Notes: a model not told the origin generated them from the letters alone. A stretch of DNA of 64,000 nucleotides from Enterocloster aldenensis (GCF_003434055.1 NZ_QVEX01000001.1:559824-623823); one strand, 5' to 3'; shown: positions 1-8,795, counted from the first letter of the stretch. A program made the numbers and translations.

Positions 1-212
1 GTATCCCTCAAATCATCCTTGGTGGTGAACGGCAGCTTATCCAGGTCCTCAATCCCCTTGATATCGCCTGGCTCCAGTCCCTCTGCCTGCATTTTCTTCC
101 TGTAATACTCCACGTTGTGGTACACACGGTCCACCAGTTTTGAAAGCCTTGCGCCCTGCAGGTTTGTCATCTCATCCCTGCTCATACATTCCTTTGTCTC
201 ATTCCAAATCAT
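1..212 (-). CDS. Phenylacetate-CoA ligase paralogue, N-terminal part
   Basis: The reading frame runs off the left edge; about 70 residues are visible. They begin MIWNETKECMSRDEM and reach LPFTTKDDLRD, the same N-terminal layout as the complete phenylacetate-CoA ligase at 2709-4025 (MIWAKEETMSRAEI, then LPFTTKQDMRD). The start is the ATG at 210-212, with a GGAGGG ribosome site 11 bases upstream. Members of this family adenylate aryl-acetates and transfer them to CoA, or run in reverse to make ATP from aryl-acetyl-CoA. It lies 118 bases downstream of iorB on the same strand, so it may belong to the same aromatic amino acid fermentation unit. The adenylate-forming motif lies outside the window, so activity cannot be judged. 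Confidence 0.85.
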   Translation of the reverse strand, partial: MIWNETKECMSRDEMTNLQGARLSKLVDRVYHNVEYYRKKMQAEGLEPGDIKGIEDLDKLPFTTKDDLRD

Positions 213-264
213 CTGACTGTAAACCCTCCGTATTTTTTAGGATGTCTGAATCAATCATCCTGCC

Positions 265-308
265 TAGGGCGTGTCTGAAAATTCATTCCCGCCATCTGCA
301 CGCCCCTA
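265..308. repeat. Inverted repeat with dispersed word AGGGCGTGTCTGAAA
   Basis: The arms TAGGGCGTG (265-273) and CACGCCCCTA (299-308) pair with one bulge around a 25-base loop, between the partial ligase and iorB. The left part resembles sequences at 13287-13328, 20915-20928 and 48823-48840. There is no T run, so it is not a clear terminator. It may be the remnant of a small repeated element. Confidence 0.45.
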
Positions 309-330
309 AAACAATCATACAGCAGGACCT

Positions 331-906
331 CTATAGTGAAAGCGCATACCCAATCTCAAAGGCCTGCTTATTCACTTCAATGGTCTTTGGCGGGACTGTT
401 GTCTCAATCACGCGCAGCCAGTCTTCCTTCTCAAAGCCCATGTGCCTTGCCGCCGCTCCCAGGACAATGATGTTAAATGCCTTTGGCGCGCCCAGCTTCT
501 TGGACTCGGCCGTTGCTTCCACCACAATGGCCCTGCGTTTCTCCTTCAGTGTTTCAATCACATCCTCAGGATAGGCAGCCACCCCTGTCACCACCGTGAT
601 GGGGTCGATGCGCCAGTCATTGACAATCACCACGCCGTCCTTTTTAAGGAAATGCAGGTAGCGCAGGGCTTCCAGACGTTCAAATGCAATGAGTACGTCC
701 GCCTGCCCCTCCTCCACAATGGGTTCGTTTACCTTGTCGCCGTAGCGCACAAAGGTAACAACGCTGCCTCCTCTCTGGGCCATGCCGTGTACCTCAGATA
801 ATTTTACATCATATCCCGCATTAATTGCAAGCTTTCCAAGGATACGGCTGGTAAGAAGGGTACCCTGGCCGCCAACGCCTACAATCATGATATTCTTTGA
901 AGTCAT
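331..906 (-). CDS. iorB: Indolepyruvate ferredoxin oxidoreductase, beta subunit
   Basis: This is the small subunit of the thiamine-dependent enzyme that oxidatively decarboxylates arylpyruvates (indolepyruvate, phenylpyruvate) to aryl-acetyl-CoA and reduces ferredoxin in the cytoplasm. The 191-residue protein has the pyruvate-ferredoxin oxidoreductase gamma-type fold, with GVGGQGTLLTSRILG near the N-terminus and the family motif EVHGMAQRGGSV. The ATG at 904-906 is chosen because AGGCAGG lies 8 bases upstream; a GTG three codons earlier overlaps the end of iorA but has no better ribosome site. It follows iorA directly, so the two subunits are translationally coupled. The length is normal for the family. 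Confidence 0.93.
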   Translation of the reverse strand: MTSKNIMIVGVGGQGTLLTSRILGKLAINAGYDVKLSEVHGMAQRGGSVVTFVRYGDKVNEPIVEEGQADVLIAFERLEALRYLHFLKKDGVVIVNDWRIDPITVVTGVAAYPEDVIETLKEKRRAIVVEATAESKKLGAPKAFNIIVLGAAARHMGFEKEDWLRVIETTVPPKTIEVNKQAFEIGYALSL

Positions 907-907
907 A

Positions 908-2656
908 TTATTCACCTGCCTTTATCTGCTCGATTGCATCAAATTTACAAAGCTGCATGCACAGTCCGCAGCCGTTGCACATGGTTTCATCAATGGAAAT
1001 GGTCCCGTCCTCATTCTTAGTCAGCGCTGGACATCCTGGACGTAAGCATGCGCCGCACTTCTTACATTTATCAGACAGCGGCCTGCACTTGTTGGGGAAC
1101 TTGATGCCTTTTAACAGGGCGCAGGGCGCCTTTGTGATGATGACGGAAACAGCTTCCCTGGCCGCTTCGCGCTTAATGACCTCTTCCAGTTCCTTCTGGT
1201 CAAACGCATCTACCTCATAGACATGTTCAATGCCAAGGGACCTGCACAGCCCCATGATATTGATGGCCGGCACCACCTGGCCCTTTAAGGTCTTGCCGGT
1301 GGCTGCGTGGTCCTGATGCCCCGTCATGCCGGTGGTGGAGTTATCCAGGATGATGACAGTGCCGGTGGCCTGGTTATAGACCATGTTCATCAGCGAGTTG
1401 ATTCCCGTATGCATAAAGGTGGAATCGCCAATCACAGCCACCCAGCTGTGGATATAATCCTTACCCTTTGCCTTCTCCATGCCATGAAGGGTGCTGATGC
1501 TGGCGCCCATGCAGATGGTGGTATCAATGACGCTAAGCGGCGCCACTGCGCCCAATGTATAGCAGCCAATATCCCCGGCCGCGTGTATTTTCAGTTTGTT
1601 CAGCACGGTGTATACGCTTCTGTGGGGACATCCCGGACAGAGGATGGGAGGCCTTGCAGGAACCTGCGCCGCCGGGTCAACCTCCAGTGTCTGGCCCAGC
1701 ACGCGCTCACGGATCAGGTTTGCGCTGTACTCGCCCTGGACCGTGAATATTTCCTTGCCCACTGCCTTCTGGATTCCCCATGCCTTGACCTGTTCTTCCA
1801 CAACCGGCTCCAGTTCCTCGAATATGTAAAGCTTATCAACCTTGGAAGCAAACTCCTCAATCAGCTTTCTTGGAAGAGGATTCACAAGCCCCAGCTTTAA
1901 GACGGATGCCTCAGGCATTGCCTCTTTCACATAGTTGTAGGCAATCCCGCTGGTGATAAAACCCACGGACAGGTCGTTGTATTCCACCCGGTTGATGGGC
2001 AGCCCATCTGCGTCCTCTGCCAGCTGTTTCATACGCGCTTCCACCGCCACATGACGCTTGATTGCATTGCCGGGCATCATCACGTATTTTGCAATATCCC
2101 TTTCATATGGGATATCAAAGGGTTCCGCCCTGTCCTCCAGTTCTACCAGCCCCTGGGAATGGGACAGCCTGGTGGTGCTGCGCAGAAGGACCGGGGTATC
2201 ATATTTTTCACTTAAATCATAGGCATATTTCATGAAGTCTTTTGCTTCCGCACTGTCGGAGGGCTCCACCACCGGAACCATGGCAGCCCTTGCAACCATA
2301 CGGCTGTCCTGTTCGTTCTGGGAACTGTACATGCCGGGGTCGTCCGCCACCACCAGCACCATGCCGCCTCTGACGCCGGTATAGGCCGCCGTATAAAGCG
2401 GGTCTGCGGCCACATTCATCCCCACATGCTTCATCACGCACATGGAACGCACGCCTGCGATGGAGGCGCCGATTGCCACCTCTGTTGCCACCTTCTCATT
2501 GGGAGCCCACTCCGCGTAAATCTCATCATACTGCACCAGAGCCTCGCTCACTTCCGTGCTGGGCGTTCCCGGATATGCGGCCGAAACCTTTACCCCTGCC
2601 TCATAGGCACCTCTTGCAATGGCTTCATTGCCAAGTAATATTTTCTTTTCAGACAC
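908..2656 (-). CDS. iorA: Indolepyruvate ferredoxin oxidoreductase, alpha subunit
   Basis: This is the large catalytic subunit (about 582 residues). It has an N-terminal pyrimidine-binding domain (YPGTPSTE near residue 25), a thiamine diphosphate domain (CPGCPHRS near 350; GDSTFMHTGINS and the NSTTGMTGHQ stretch after 415), and a C-terminal ferredoxin-like domain with two 4Fe-4S motifs (CKKCGACLRPGC and CNGCGLCMQLC). With IorB it converts arylpyruvates to aryl-acetyl-CoA. The start is taken as the GTG at 2654-2656 because GGAAGG lies just upstream; an in-frame ATG at 2704 would add 16 residues but has a poor ribosome site. The neighbouring CoA ligases fit energy conservation from aromatic amino acids. 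Confidence 0.95.
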   Translation of the reverse strand: MSEKKILLGNEAIARGAYEAGVKVSAAYPGTPSTEVSEALVQYDEIYAEWAPNEKVATEVAIGASIAGVRSMCVMKHVGMNVAADPLYTAAYTGVRGGMVLVVADDPGMYSSQNEQDSRMVARAAMVPVVEPSDSAEAKDFMKYAYDLSEKYDTPVLLRSTTRLSHSQGLVELEDRAEPFDIPYERDIAKYVMMPGNAIKRHVAVEARMKQLAEDADGLPINRVEYNDLSVGFITSGIAYNYVKEAMPEASVLKLGLVNPLPRKLIEEFASKVDKLYIFEELEPVVEEQVKAWGIQKAVGKEIFTVQGEYSANLIRERVLGQTLEVDPAAQVPARPPILCPGCPHRSVYTVLNKLKIHAAGDIGCYTLGAVAPLSVIDTTICMGASISTLHGMEKAKGKDYIHSWVAVIGDSTFMHTGINSLMNMVYNQATGTVIILDNSTTGMTGHQDHAATGKTLKGQVVPAINIMGLCRSLGIEHVYEVDAFDQKELEEVIKREAAREAVSVIITKAPCALLKGIKFPNKCRPLSDKCKKCGACLRPGCPALTKNEDGTISIDETMCNGCGLCMQLCKFDAIEQIKAGE

Positions 2657-2708
2657 TTTATCTTCCTTCCTTTCACTGTAATCTCCAATGGTATGTGTCA
2701 GCATTTCA

Positions 2709-4025
2709 TCAGATTCCGTCCTTGTTGGCGCGAAGGTCCGTTACCCTTTTTGCCTTGCCCTCAAAACGCTGGAGGGTATTGGGGGATACCAGCTGTATCT
2801 TGGCATCCAGGCCCAGCATCAGGCGCATTTTCTCCCTCAGGCTGTAATCCAGCTTTTCCAGGGCTGCGTAGGAATCCATCATGCTTTCTGCCTCTACTTC
2901 TACTTTTATGGTAAGGAGGTCGGAGTGGTTCTTCCGGTCCACCACGATTTCATAGTTGGGTCCAATGCCTTCTGTGTTAATCAGCACTTCCTCAATCTGG
3001 CTTGGGAACACATTGACGCCGCGGATCTTTAACATGTCATCCGTACGGCCTGACAGGTTCTCCATCCTGGCCGTGGTACGGCCGCATGGGCACGGCTCGT
3101 ACATGAGCCGGGTAATGTCCCTGGTGCGGTAGCGGATTAAGGGAAGGGCTTCCTTGCTGATGCAGGTGATGACCAGCTCGCCCTTTTCACCTGCCGCAAG
3201 CACCTGTTCTGTCTTGGGGTCAATTATCTCTGCGATGAAATGGTCCTCGTTGATGTGCATTCCGTTGAGCTTAAGACATTCCCCTGACACCCCGGGGCCC
3301 ATCAGTTCGCTCATGCCATAGTTCTGGGTCAGGTTCACATCCTCCCCCCATACCTTGCGCAGCTCGCTCCGCATGGCCTCTGTCATCAGTTCGCTTCCCA
3401 GGACCAGGCTTTTTACATGCAGGTCCTTTTTAGGGTCAATCCCCATCTCCAGGGCCACCTCTGCAATCCTCATGGCATAAGACGGGGTGGCCACCAGCAG
3501 CGTGGTCTCAAAATCCTTCATGTACATAAGCTGCTTCTGGGTATTGCCGGTGGAGGAAGGCACAATGGCCGCGCCCACCTTTTCCAATCCGTTGTGAAGG
3601 CCAAGGGCGCCTGTAAACATGCCATAGCCAAAACAGATCTGGGCCACATCCTCGTCCGTTGCGCCGCCGGCAACCGCAAGCCTGGCCACGCACTCCTTCC
3701 ATACTTCCAGGTCATTTTCCGTATAACCCACAACCGTTGGCTTGCCGGTTGTCCCGCTGGACGCATGGATCCTGCGCAGCTGTTTTCTTGGCACCGCGAA
3801 CAGGCCATAAGGATAATTGTCCCTCATATCCTGCTTTGTTGTAAATGGAAGTTTTTCCAGGTCCTTCAGGGTCTGTATGTCTTCCGGCTTCACGCCGGCA
3901 GCTTCCATCTTGGCACGGTAAGCGGGCACCCTCTCATAGTTGCGGGTCACCGCTTCCTTCAGGCGGGCTAACTGAACCGCTTCAATTTCCGCTCTGGACA
4001 TTGTTTCCTCTTTTGCCCATATCAT
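2709..4025 (-). CDS. paaK: Phenylacetate-CoA ligase
   Basis: This is a 438-residue member of the adenylate-forming PaaK family. The phosphate-binding signature SSGTTGKP is at residues 89-96, and the mid-region contains TQNYGMSELMGPG, typical of the family. The C-terminal domain has SGRTDDMLKIRGVNVFPSQI. The start is the ATG at 4023-4025 with AGGAGG-like sequence (GGAGGT) 8 bases upstream; a longer frame to 4160 is rejected. It is the first gene of an apparent operon paaK-iorA-iorB-(second ligase). In anaerobes that ferment aromatic amino acids the ligase probably runs toward aryl-acetate plus ATP, but the direction is an inference. Confidence 0.93.
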   Translation of the reverse strand: MIWAKEETMSRAEIEAVQLARLKEAVTRNYERVPAYRAKMEAAGVKPEDIQTLKDLEKLPFTTKQDMRDNYPYGLFAVPRKQLRRIHASSGTTGKPTVVGYTENDLEVWKECVARLAVAGGATDEDVAQICFGYGMFTGALGLHNGLEKVGAAIVPSSTGNTQKQLMYMKDFETTLLVATPSYAMRIAEVALEMGIDPKKDLHVKSLVLGSELMTEAMRSELRKVWGEDVNLTQNYGMSELMGPGVSGECLKLNGMHINEDHFIAEIIDPKTEQVLAAGEKGELVITCISKEALPLIRYRTRDITRLMYEPCPCGRTTARMENLSGRTDDMLKIRGVNVFPSQIEEVLINTEGIGPNYEIVVDRKNHSDLLTIKVEVEAESMMDSYAALEKLDYSLREKMRLMLGLDAKIQLVSPNTLQRFEGKAKRVTDLRANKDGI

Positions 4026-4110
4026 TTTGTCTGACCTCCTTTTCCCTGCGTCCCTGTCTCTGTCGCACTTTGACGTATCAACGAATTGGCGCAGCGTAAT
4101 GTCTGGCGAT

Positions 4111-4116
4111 ATTATA
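4111..4116 (-). promoter_or_regulatory. Probable -10 box for the paaK-ior operon
   Basis: On the minus strand the leader of paaK contains TATAAT inside GATATAATATC, about 85 bases before the start codon. The hexamer 17 bases upstream (CAGACA) is a poor -35 match, so an activator or weak promoter is possible. Confidence 0.4.
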
Positions 4117-4211
4117 TCATCTTTTTGGTGGTTTGTCTGCTGTTTTGATGCAAATTTCATGAATGAGGGTGGGAGGGTGAGGGTTACGTCCGGGAAACGG
4201 GGCAGGGTGTT

Positions 4212-5003
4212 TTATTTTTGGAAAATGTCCAGGGCATGGCTTGTCACGCCCAGGAGGTCTTCGCGTTCGCAGGTGGCGAAATGGTATTTCATGTATAGGT
4301 CGAATTCCTGGTCGTCCATGGCGTCTATGGATTCGCGTATGAGCAGGGCACAGCCGTCGGATGCGATGTAGTGGAGACGGGTTGTGGGGAATGTGGCCAT
4401 TATGCGGTCGATGTCTTCTTTGCGGACCAGTTCGAACAGGTCTTTGGGCCGGGACCTGGCGGCGAATGTGCGGGAGTCAATCAGGCCTTCTTCTATGTAT
4501 TGCGCAACATTGATGGTCTGGCGTTTGAAGCCTTCGTCCATAAGGCAGCCGTCGGATATGACGTAAGCCGCAAATATCAGGCCGCCCTTTTGGGTTACGC
4601 GGATTGCTTCGCTTAGGGCCTGGCGCTTGTCCTGTGTATTGTAAAGGTGGTATAAGGGGCCTAGCAGAAGGGTGATGTGGTATTGGTTGTCCGGGAAGGC
4701 GGATAGGTCCATGGCATTGCCCTGGGTAATGGTTATGTTTTCGCCTGGCTGCGTGTTCCGGCGGAATATTTCTATGTTGTGTCCTACCAGTTCTACTGCG
4801 TCAACGGTGTAGCCCTGGCGCGCAAGGGCGTGGGAATAACGACCGGTTCCTGCTCCGATTTCCAGTATGCGAAAGCCAGGCTTTATGTAGGTCTGGATGT
4901 ACCGCATGGTGGTGAAGAATTCCACTGAGCCGTGTCTTAAGGATAGACGGGCGTCCTCGTCGTAGTGGTTGTAAAAGTCTGTTATGTATTGGTTTGTTTC
5001 CAT
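4212..5003 (-). CDS. Class I SAM-dependent methyltransferase
   Basis: This 263-residue protein carries the SAM-binding motif I ILEIGAGTGRY at residues 46-56, followed by the acidic VDAVELVG strand end and the QGNAMDLSAF adenine-contact region. It resembles small-molecule methyltransferases of the UbiE/COQ5-like fold; the substrate cannot be read from sequence. AAAGGAG precedes the ATG. It lies 87 bases downstream of a TetR regulator on the same strand, and the two are probably cotranscribed from the palindromic region at 5705-5756. A resistance or xenobiotic-modifying role is possible because TetR-methyltransferase pairs often respond to toxic ligands, but this is only inference. Confidence 0.82.
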   Translation of the reverse strand: METNQYITDFYNHYDEDARLSLRHGSVEFFTTMRYIQTYIKPGFRILEIGAGTGRYSHALARQGYTVDAVELVGHNIEIFRRNTQPGENITITQGNAMDLSAFPDNQYHITLLLGPLYHLYNTQDKRQALSEAIRVTQKGGLIFAAYVISDGCLMDEGFKRQTINVAQYIEEGLIDSRTFAARSRPKDLFELVRKEDIDRIMATFPTTRLHYIASDGCALLIRESIDAMDDQEFDLYMKYHFATCEREDLLGVTSHALDIFQK

Positions 5004-5090
5004 GAACTGCTCCTTTCTTGGCGGGTGCTCCCCGGCGTAAACAGGACCACGGGCAGCACCTGCTGTCTGCGCCGTATGGTGCCGGGCCGG

Positions 5091-5678
5091 TCAGATGGCT
5101 GGATTCCAATCCGGGTTTTCCTGTTTTATGAAGGCGGATAAAAAATTCTTCAGCATTGTCTCGGCGGAGGTCCTGCTTAATGCAAGCTTGTTTGTTGCTG
5201 TTAAGACTGCCATGCCGTGGGTGTAGAGGAATAGGTCTAAATAAATTACTTTTGCCTGTTCCGGTCCTACTCCTATGGCTTTGGAAAAAAGGGCTGCCTT
5301 TTTTTCGTTTCCGGCTTCTTTGTAAAAGTCTTTCGCATCCGACATGTTTAAATCCATGTCGTTTATGAACAATAGCTTGAATAGATGGGTTTCCTCCCGG
5401 GCGAAATCAATGTAGGAAAGCGGCAGGAGCAGATAGGGGGTGTCTTTCACGGAATCCGCATAATTAGCTACATATTGCTCGTAGTATCCGTATGCATATT
5501 CCAGAAATCCTGCCTTTAATTCGTCCATGTTTTCGTAACAGGTGAAAATCGGACGGGTGGAGCATTGCAGACTGGCTGCAATGCTCCTGGCATTGACTGT
5601 CTCAAATCCTGTTTCTCTTGTAATGTCTAAGACAGTACGTAATATCATGTCTTTGCTTATTTTGGCTTTTGGCGGCAT
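5091..5678 (-). CDS. TetR/AcrR-family transcriptional regulator
   Basis: This is a 195-residue protein with an N-terminal TetR helix-turn-helix (residues about 10-55, TVNARSIAASLQCSTRPIFTCYEN region) followed by a diverged all-helical ligand-binding domain. GGAGGG lies before the ATG. Its promoter region holds a perfect 52-bp palindrome, the likely binding site, so autorepression is expected. The methyltransferase downstream is the obvious cotranscribed target. The C-terminal domain includes ALFSKAIGVGPEQAK and a predicted helix-rich tail typical of the family; the inducer is unknown. Confidence 0.88.
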   Translation of the reverse strand: MPPKAKISKDMILRTVLDITRETGFETVNARSIAASLQCSTRPIFTCYENMDELKAGFLEYAYGYYEQYVANYADSVKDTPYLLLPLSYIDFAREETHLFKLLFINDMDLNMSDAKDFYKEAGNEKKAALFSKAIGVGPEQAKVIYLDLFLYTHGMAVLTATNKLALSRTSAETMLKNFLSAFIKQENPDWNPAI

Positions 5679-5704
5679 GGATGCCCTCCTTTCTTTGTTA
5701 GTCC

Positions 5705-5756
5705 AATATGCAACAATAGTTACACAACATATGTTGTGTAACTATTGTTGCATATT
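5705..5756. promoter_or_regulatory. Perfect 52-bp palindrome, probable TetR operator
   Basis: All 26 base pairs match about the centre 5730/5731. The left arm starts AATATGCAACAATAGTTA and ends CACAACAT; the right arm is its exact reverse complement. It sits 27 bases upstream of the TetR start codon. Within it GTTACACAAC/GTTGTGTAAC forms a nested inner palindrome and CAACA recurs, as expected of two stacked dimer sites. TetR operators are usually 15-30 bp, so a perfect 52-mer is unusual. Confidence 0.8.
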
Positions 5757-5854
5757 ATTTTAGATATGTCAAGAAGCTGAGGTAAATATCTTATTGTTTT
5801 AATTGCTTTGTCCACGCAAGGCTTTACCGCATATCTGATTGTCCTGTACCTGTT

Positions 5855-7852
5855 TCATGAACTGACAATCCTCAGATAAACCCTTGAGGTCAGCATATAT
5901 ACCGCTGTATAAACCACGGCGAACACGGCCAGTGTTCCGGCTGTTGCGGCCGCGAAGAGCCTGACATTGGTCAGGTTCATGGCTGCCAGCAGTTTTGTGA
6001 TGATGGGAAAAGCGGCCGTAATGTGCATGGCGGCGGCTGCCAATGGCAGGAAAAACATCAGAAGCATCTGGGAATGGATGGACTCCTTGATTTCAGCCCG
6101 GGTCAGCCCTACCTTCTGCATGATTCCGAACCGGCTCTTGTCCTCATATCCTTCCGTTACCTGCTTATAATAGATAATCAGTACGGTAGCCATCACAAAC
6201 AGGGTGCCAAGGAATATTCCCAGGAATAAAAGCCCTGCGTTCAGGGAAAAATAGGAGGCCCTTCCCTCTGCCGCGCTCTCGCCCTGGATTCCTTCCGGAA
6301 TAACGGATGCCTTGTGCATGATTTCATTATAAATACGGATCTGTGTGTCCTGGTCCGTATCCAGGTCGAAACCGTAGTGGTAGCGGATACTGGACACACG
6401 GCCTCCTTCCCCTGCCTGCTGGCCGGCCTCCAGAAGCTGCATTTCTTCATCGTCCGGCACAATCAGATAATAGACCTCGCTTCCAAATGTATCAGCCCCG
6501 TCCCACAGTCCATAATCCCCGGCAGGCACTGCCTGGTATGTCCTTCCAAGAACTGTCAGGCTGTCCTCCTCATATGGGCTGTATTGGGTAACCACCATAC
6601 ACTGGCCCTCTGACAGTTTTGCCTGATTGCCGGTCACGCGGCCGTAATCTTCCTGGGTCATCACATACATGGGCTGTATTTTTTCCAGATCCGCAGTTGT
6701 ATAGGTTGTCTTTATGTCAAAGACGCCCGGCTTTTCCTCCACTGCCAGAAGTGATAAATCGCTGTAGGAGAGATGGTTCTCCTCCCCAAGGCCATTTGCT
6801 GACAGCACCTCCTGCACGGCCCCTGCAATCACTGCTTCATCTGCCGGTGAGGCATGTACGGCCTCCAGCAGGATATTGCGGGGATAACGGTTCCTTGTCA
6901 CATCATCCATTCCCACATAGAGGGCCACTGTGCTGGACAGCATCACCAGCACCGAGGTGGACAGGATACAGATTCCTGCCAATCCGGCCGCATTCTGCTT
7001 CATGCGGTATAAAAGCCCGGATACCGATATAAAATGTTCTGTCCTATAATAAAAACCTTTCTTTTTCTTCAGTAACTTCAGCAATGCAATGCTGCCCGCC
7101 GTAAACAGGCAGTAGGTGCCAATCATCACAAGGATTGCCGCATAAAAAAACGCGCTGATTGCATAGGCCGGATTAGAGGTGGTAACCGCCAGATAATAAC
7201 CGCCGCCCAGGGCTGCGGTACCTATGATGGCAATCCACCAGCGGGTTTTCGGTTCCCGTTCCCCCTCCTGACCGCCGCGCAGCAGTTCCACCGGGCTGCT
7301 TACATGCACCCTGGCCAGATTGCCTGCCAGTATCAGGAGGAACACGGTTCCGTACAGCAGGACGGACATCAGGGCAGCCTTCCCTGAAAAATAAAGCCCC
7401 CACTGCACCGGCGCCTGGGCCAGTCTTAACAGCAGCAGATGGACTGCCTTTGACAGGACAAATCCGCCCGTAATCCCGGCTCCAAGACTGACAGCCCCAA
7501 TGATGGCGGTCTCAAAAAACAGGATGAAGCCAATATGCTTTTTACCCATGCCAAGGATATTAAAAAGCCCGATTTCCTTCTTCCTGCGTTTCATCAGGAA
7601 GCTGTTTGTGTAAAACAGGAACACGGCTGTGAACAGAGCAATGGTATAACATCCAAGCCCCAATATGGTGCGCATGTCCGAACCGCCGTGCATGGCGGCA
7701 ATTTCCTTGTTATCGGCCAATGTCAGGATTATGTCAAACATCATCACAGAACCAATGCAGGTCAGTATATAAGGCACATAGGTCTGTGCATTCTTTTTGA
7801 TATTCTGTAAAGCCAGCTTCATATAAAATAAACCATTCGTCACACCATTCAT
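5855..7852 (-). CDS. BceB-type ABC transporter permease (FtsX family)
   Basis: This 665-residue membrane protein has the layout of the BceB/VraG peptide-resistance permeases: one N-terminal helix, three helices with an FtsX-like domain (VSSPVELLRGGQ at the cytoplasmic loop), more helices, a large extracellular domain of about 200 residues, then three C-terminal helices. These permeases bind bacitracin-like or lantibiotic peptides and also act as sensors for the partner kinase. The ATG overlaps the stop of the ATPase gene (ATGA), so translation is coupled. The length matches the family. The peptide recognised cannot be predicted. Confidence 0.9.
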   Translation of the reverse strand: MNGVTNGLFYMKLALQNIKKNAQTYVPYILTCIGSVMMFDIILTLADNKEIAAMHGGSDMRTILGLGCYTIALFTAVFLFYTNSFLMKRRKKEIGLFNILGMGKKHIGFILFFETAIIGAVSLGAGITGGFVLSKAVHLLLLRLAQAPVQWGLYFSGKAALMSVLLYGTVFLLILAGNLARVHVSSPVELLRGGQEGEREPKTRWWIAIIGTAALGGGYYLAVTTSNPAYAISAFFYAAILVMIGTYCLFTAGSIALLKLLKKKKGFYYRTEHFISVSGLLYRMKQNAAGLAGICILSTSVLVMLSSTVALYVGMDDVTRNRYPRNILLEAVHASPADEAVIAGAVQEVLSANGLGEENHLSYSDLSLLAVEEKPGVFDIKTTYTTADLEKIQPMYVMTQEDYGRVTGNQAKLSEGQCMVVTQYSPYEEDSLTVLGRTYQAVPAGDYGLWDGADTFGSEVYYLIVPDDEEMQLLEAGQQAGEGGRVSSIRYHYGFDLDTDQDTQIRIYNEIMHKASVIPEGIQGESAAEGRASYFSLNAGLLFLGIFLGTLFVMATVLIIYYKQVTEGYEDKSRFGIMQKVGLTRAEIKESIHSQMLLMFFLPLAAAAMHITAAFPIITKLLAAMNLTNVRLFAAATAGTLAVFAVVYTAVYMLTSRVYLRIVSS

Positions 7853-8613
7853 CGTCTGTCACCGCCTGTGGTAATCATGGTAAGCGTATCCGCTATGTTC
7901 TGATACAGCTCATCATTGGTCTTCCTGCCCCTGTAAAGCTGGTGGAACACCTCCCCGTCCTTGATGAACAGGATACGGCCCGCATGGCTGGCCGCACGGA
8001 CGCTGTGGGTCACCATCAGTATGGTCTGTCCCTCCCTGTTAATCTGCCCGAACATCCGCAGCAGACCGTCCGCAGCCCTGGAATCCAGCGCCCCTGTGGG
8101 TTCATCTGCCAGAAGGATATGGGGATTGGTAATCAGGGCCCGGGCAGCAGCCGTCCTCTGTTTCTGTCCGCCGGATATCTCATAAGGGAATTTATCCAGC
8201 AGTTCCGTCAACCCCAGTTTATCTGCAAGAGGCGCAAGCCTGCACTCCATTTCCAGATAAGGGACCTTGGACAGAACCAGCGGAAGAAGGATATTGTCCC
8301 TGACGGAAAATGTATCCAGAAGGTTAAAATCCTGAAATACAAATCCTAGATTATCCCGCCTGAAAGCCGCCAGCCCGCTTTCCTTAACCGTGCTCAGGTC
8401 CGTGCCGTCCAACAGGACAGACCCTGATGTGGGCCGGTCCAGGGCAGCCAGTATGTTTAACAACGTGGTCTTTCCTGAACCTGATTCCCCCATGATTGCC
8501 ACATACTCCCCCTGCTCCACGGTAAACCCCACATCGGACAGGGCCTGCACCCGGTTACCGCCAAAGCGTGTGGTGTATATTTTCTTTAAATGCTGTACTT
8601 CCAAAACAGCCAT
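7849..8613 (-). CDS. BceA-type ABC transporter ATP-binding protein
   Basis: This 254-residue ATPase has Walker A GESGSGKTT at residues 42-50, signature SGGQKQR at 147-153 and Walker B ILLADEP at 166-172. It belongs to the LolD/MacB-like group that drives BceB-type permeases. It is the first gene of the two-gene transporter unit and overlaps the permease by four bases. Upstream are 235 bases with a -10 box, two response-regulator boxes and a tandem repeat, so it is probably induced by the adjacent two-component system. Confidence 0.93.
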   Translation of the reverse strand: MAVLEVQHLKKIYTTRFGGNRVQALSDVGFTVEQGEYVAIMGESGSGKTTLLNILAALDRPTSGSVLLDGTDLSTVKESGLAAFRRDNLGFVFQDFNLLDTFSVRDNILLPLVLSKVPYLEMECRLAPLADKLGLTELLDKFPYEISGGQKQRTAAARALITNPHILLADEPTGALDSRAADGLLRMFGQINREGQTILMVTHSVRAASHAGRILFIKDGEVFHQLYRGRKTNDELYQNIADTLTMITTGGDRR

Positions 8614-8653
8614 CCTCTATTCCTCCTGTCTCCGTCTTAGCATCCGAGGCTCC

Positions 8654-8733
8654 GGACATCCGCCGCTGCGGACACCCGCCGCTACGGTCATCCGCCGCCA
8701 TGGTCATCCGCCGCCATGGTCATCCGCCTCTGC
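8654..8733. repeat. 16-bp tandem repeat in the bceA-like leader
   Basis: There are five consecutive 16-bp units of the form GGWCAYCCGCCGCYRY at 8654, 8670, 8686, 8702 and 8718, with a decayed unit before 8654. The two central units are identical. The array lies between the -10 box (8758-8763) and the ATPase start, so it is in the untranslated leader of the minus-strand transcript. Confidence 0.85.
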
Positions 8734-8757
8734 GGGCCTCTGCTATATGATACATGC

Positions 8758-8763
8758 ATTATA
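8758..8763 (-). promoter_or_regulatory. -10 box of the Bce-type transporter operon
   Basis: The minus strand reads TTTTGTATAATGC, giving a perfect TATAAT about 145 bases before the ATPase start. No good -35 sequence is visible 17 bases upstream, as expected for an activator-dependent promoter, and the regulator boxes at 8796-8831 lie immediately upstream of the -35 position. Confidence 0.6.
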
Positions 8764-8795
8764 CAAAACCGGCCGGGAACCTGCCATTGATACGG

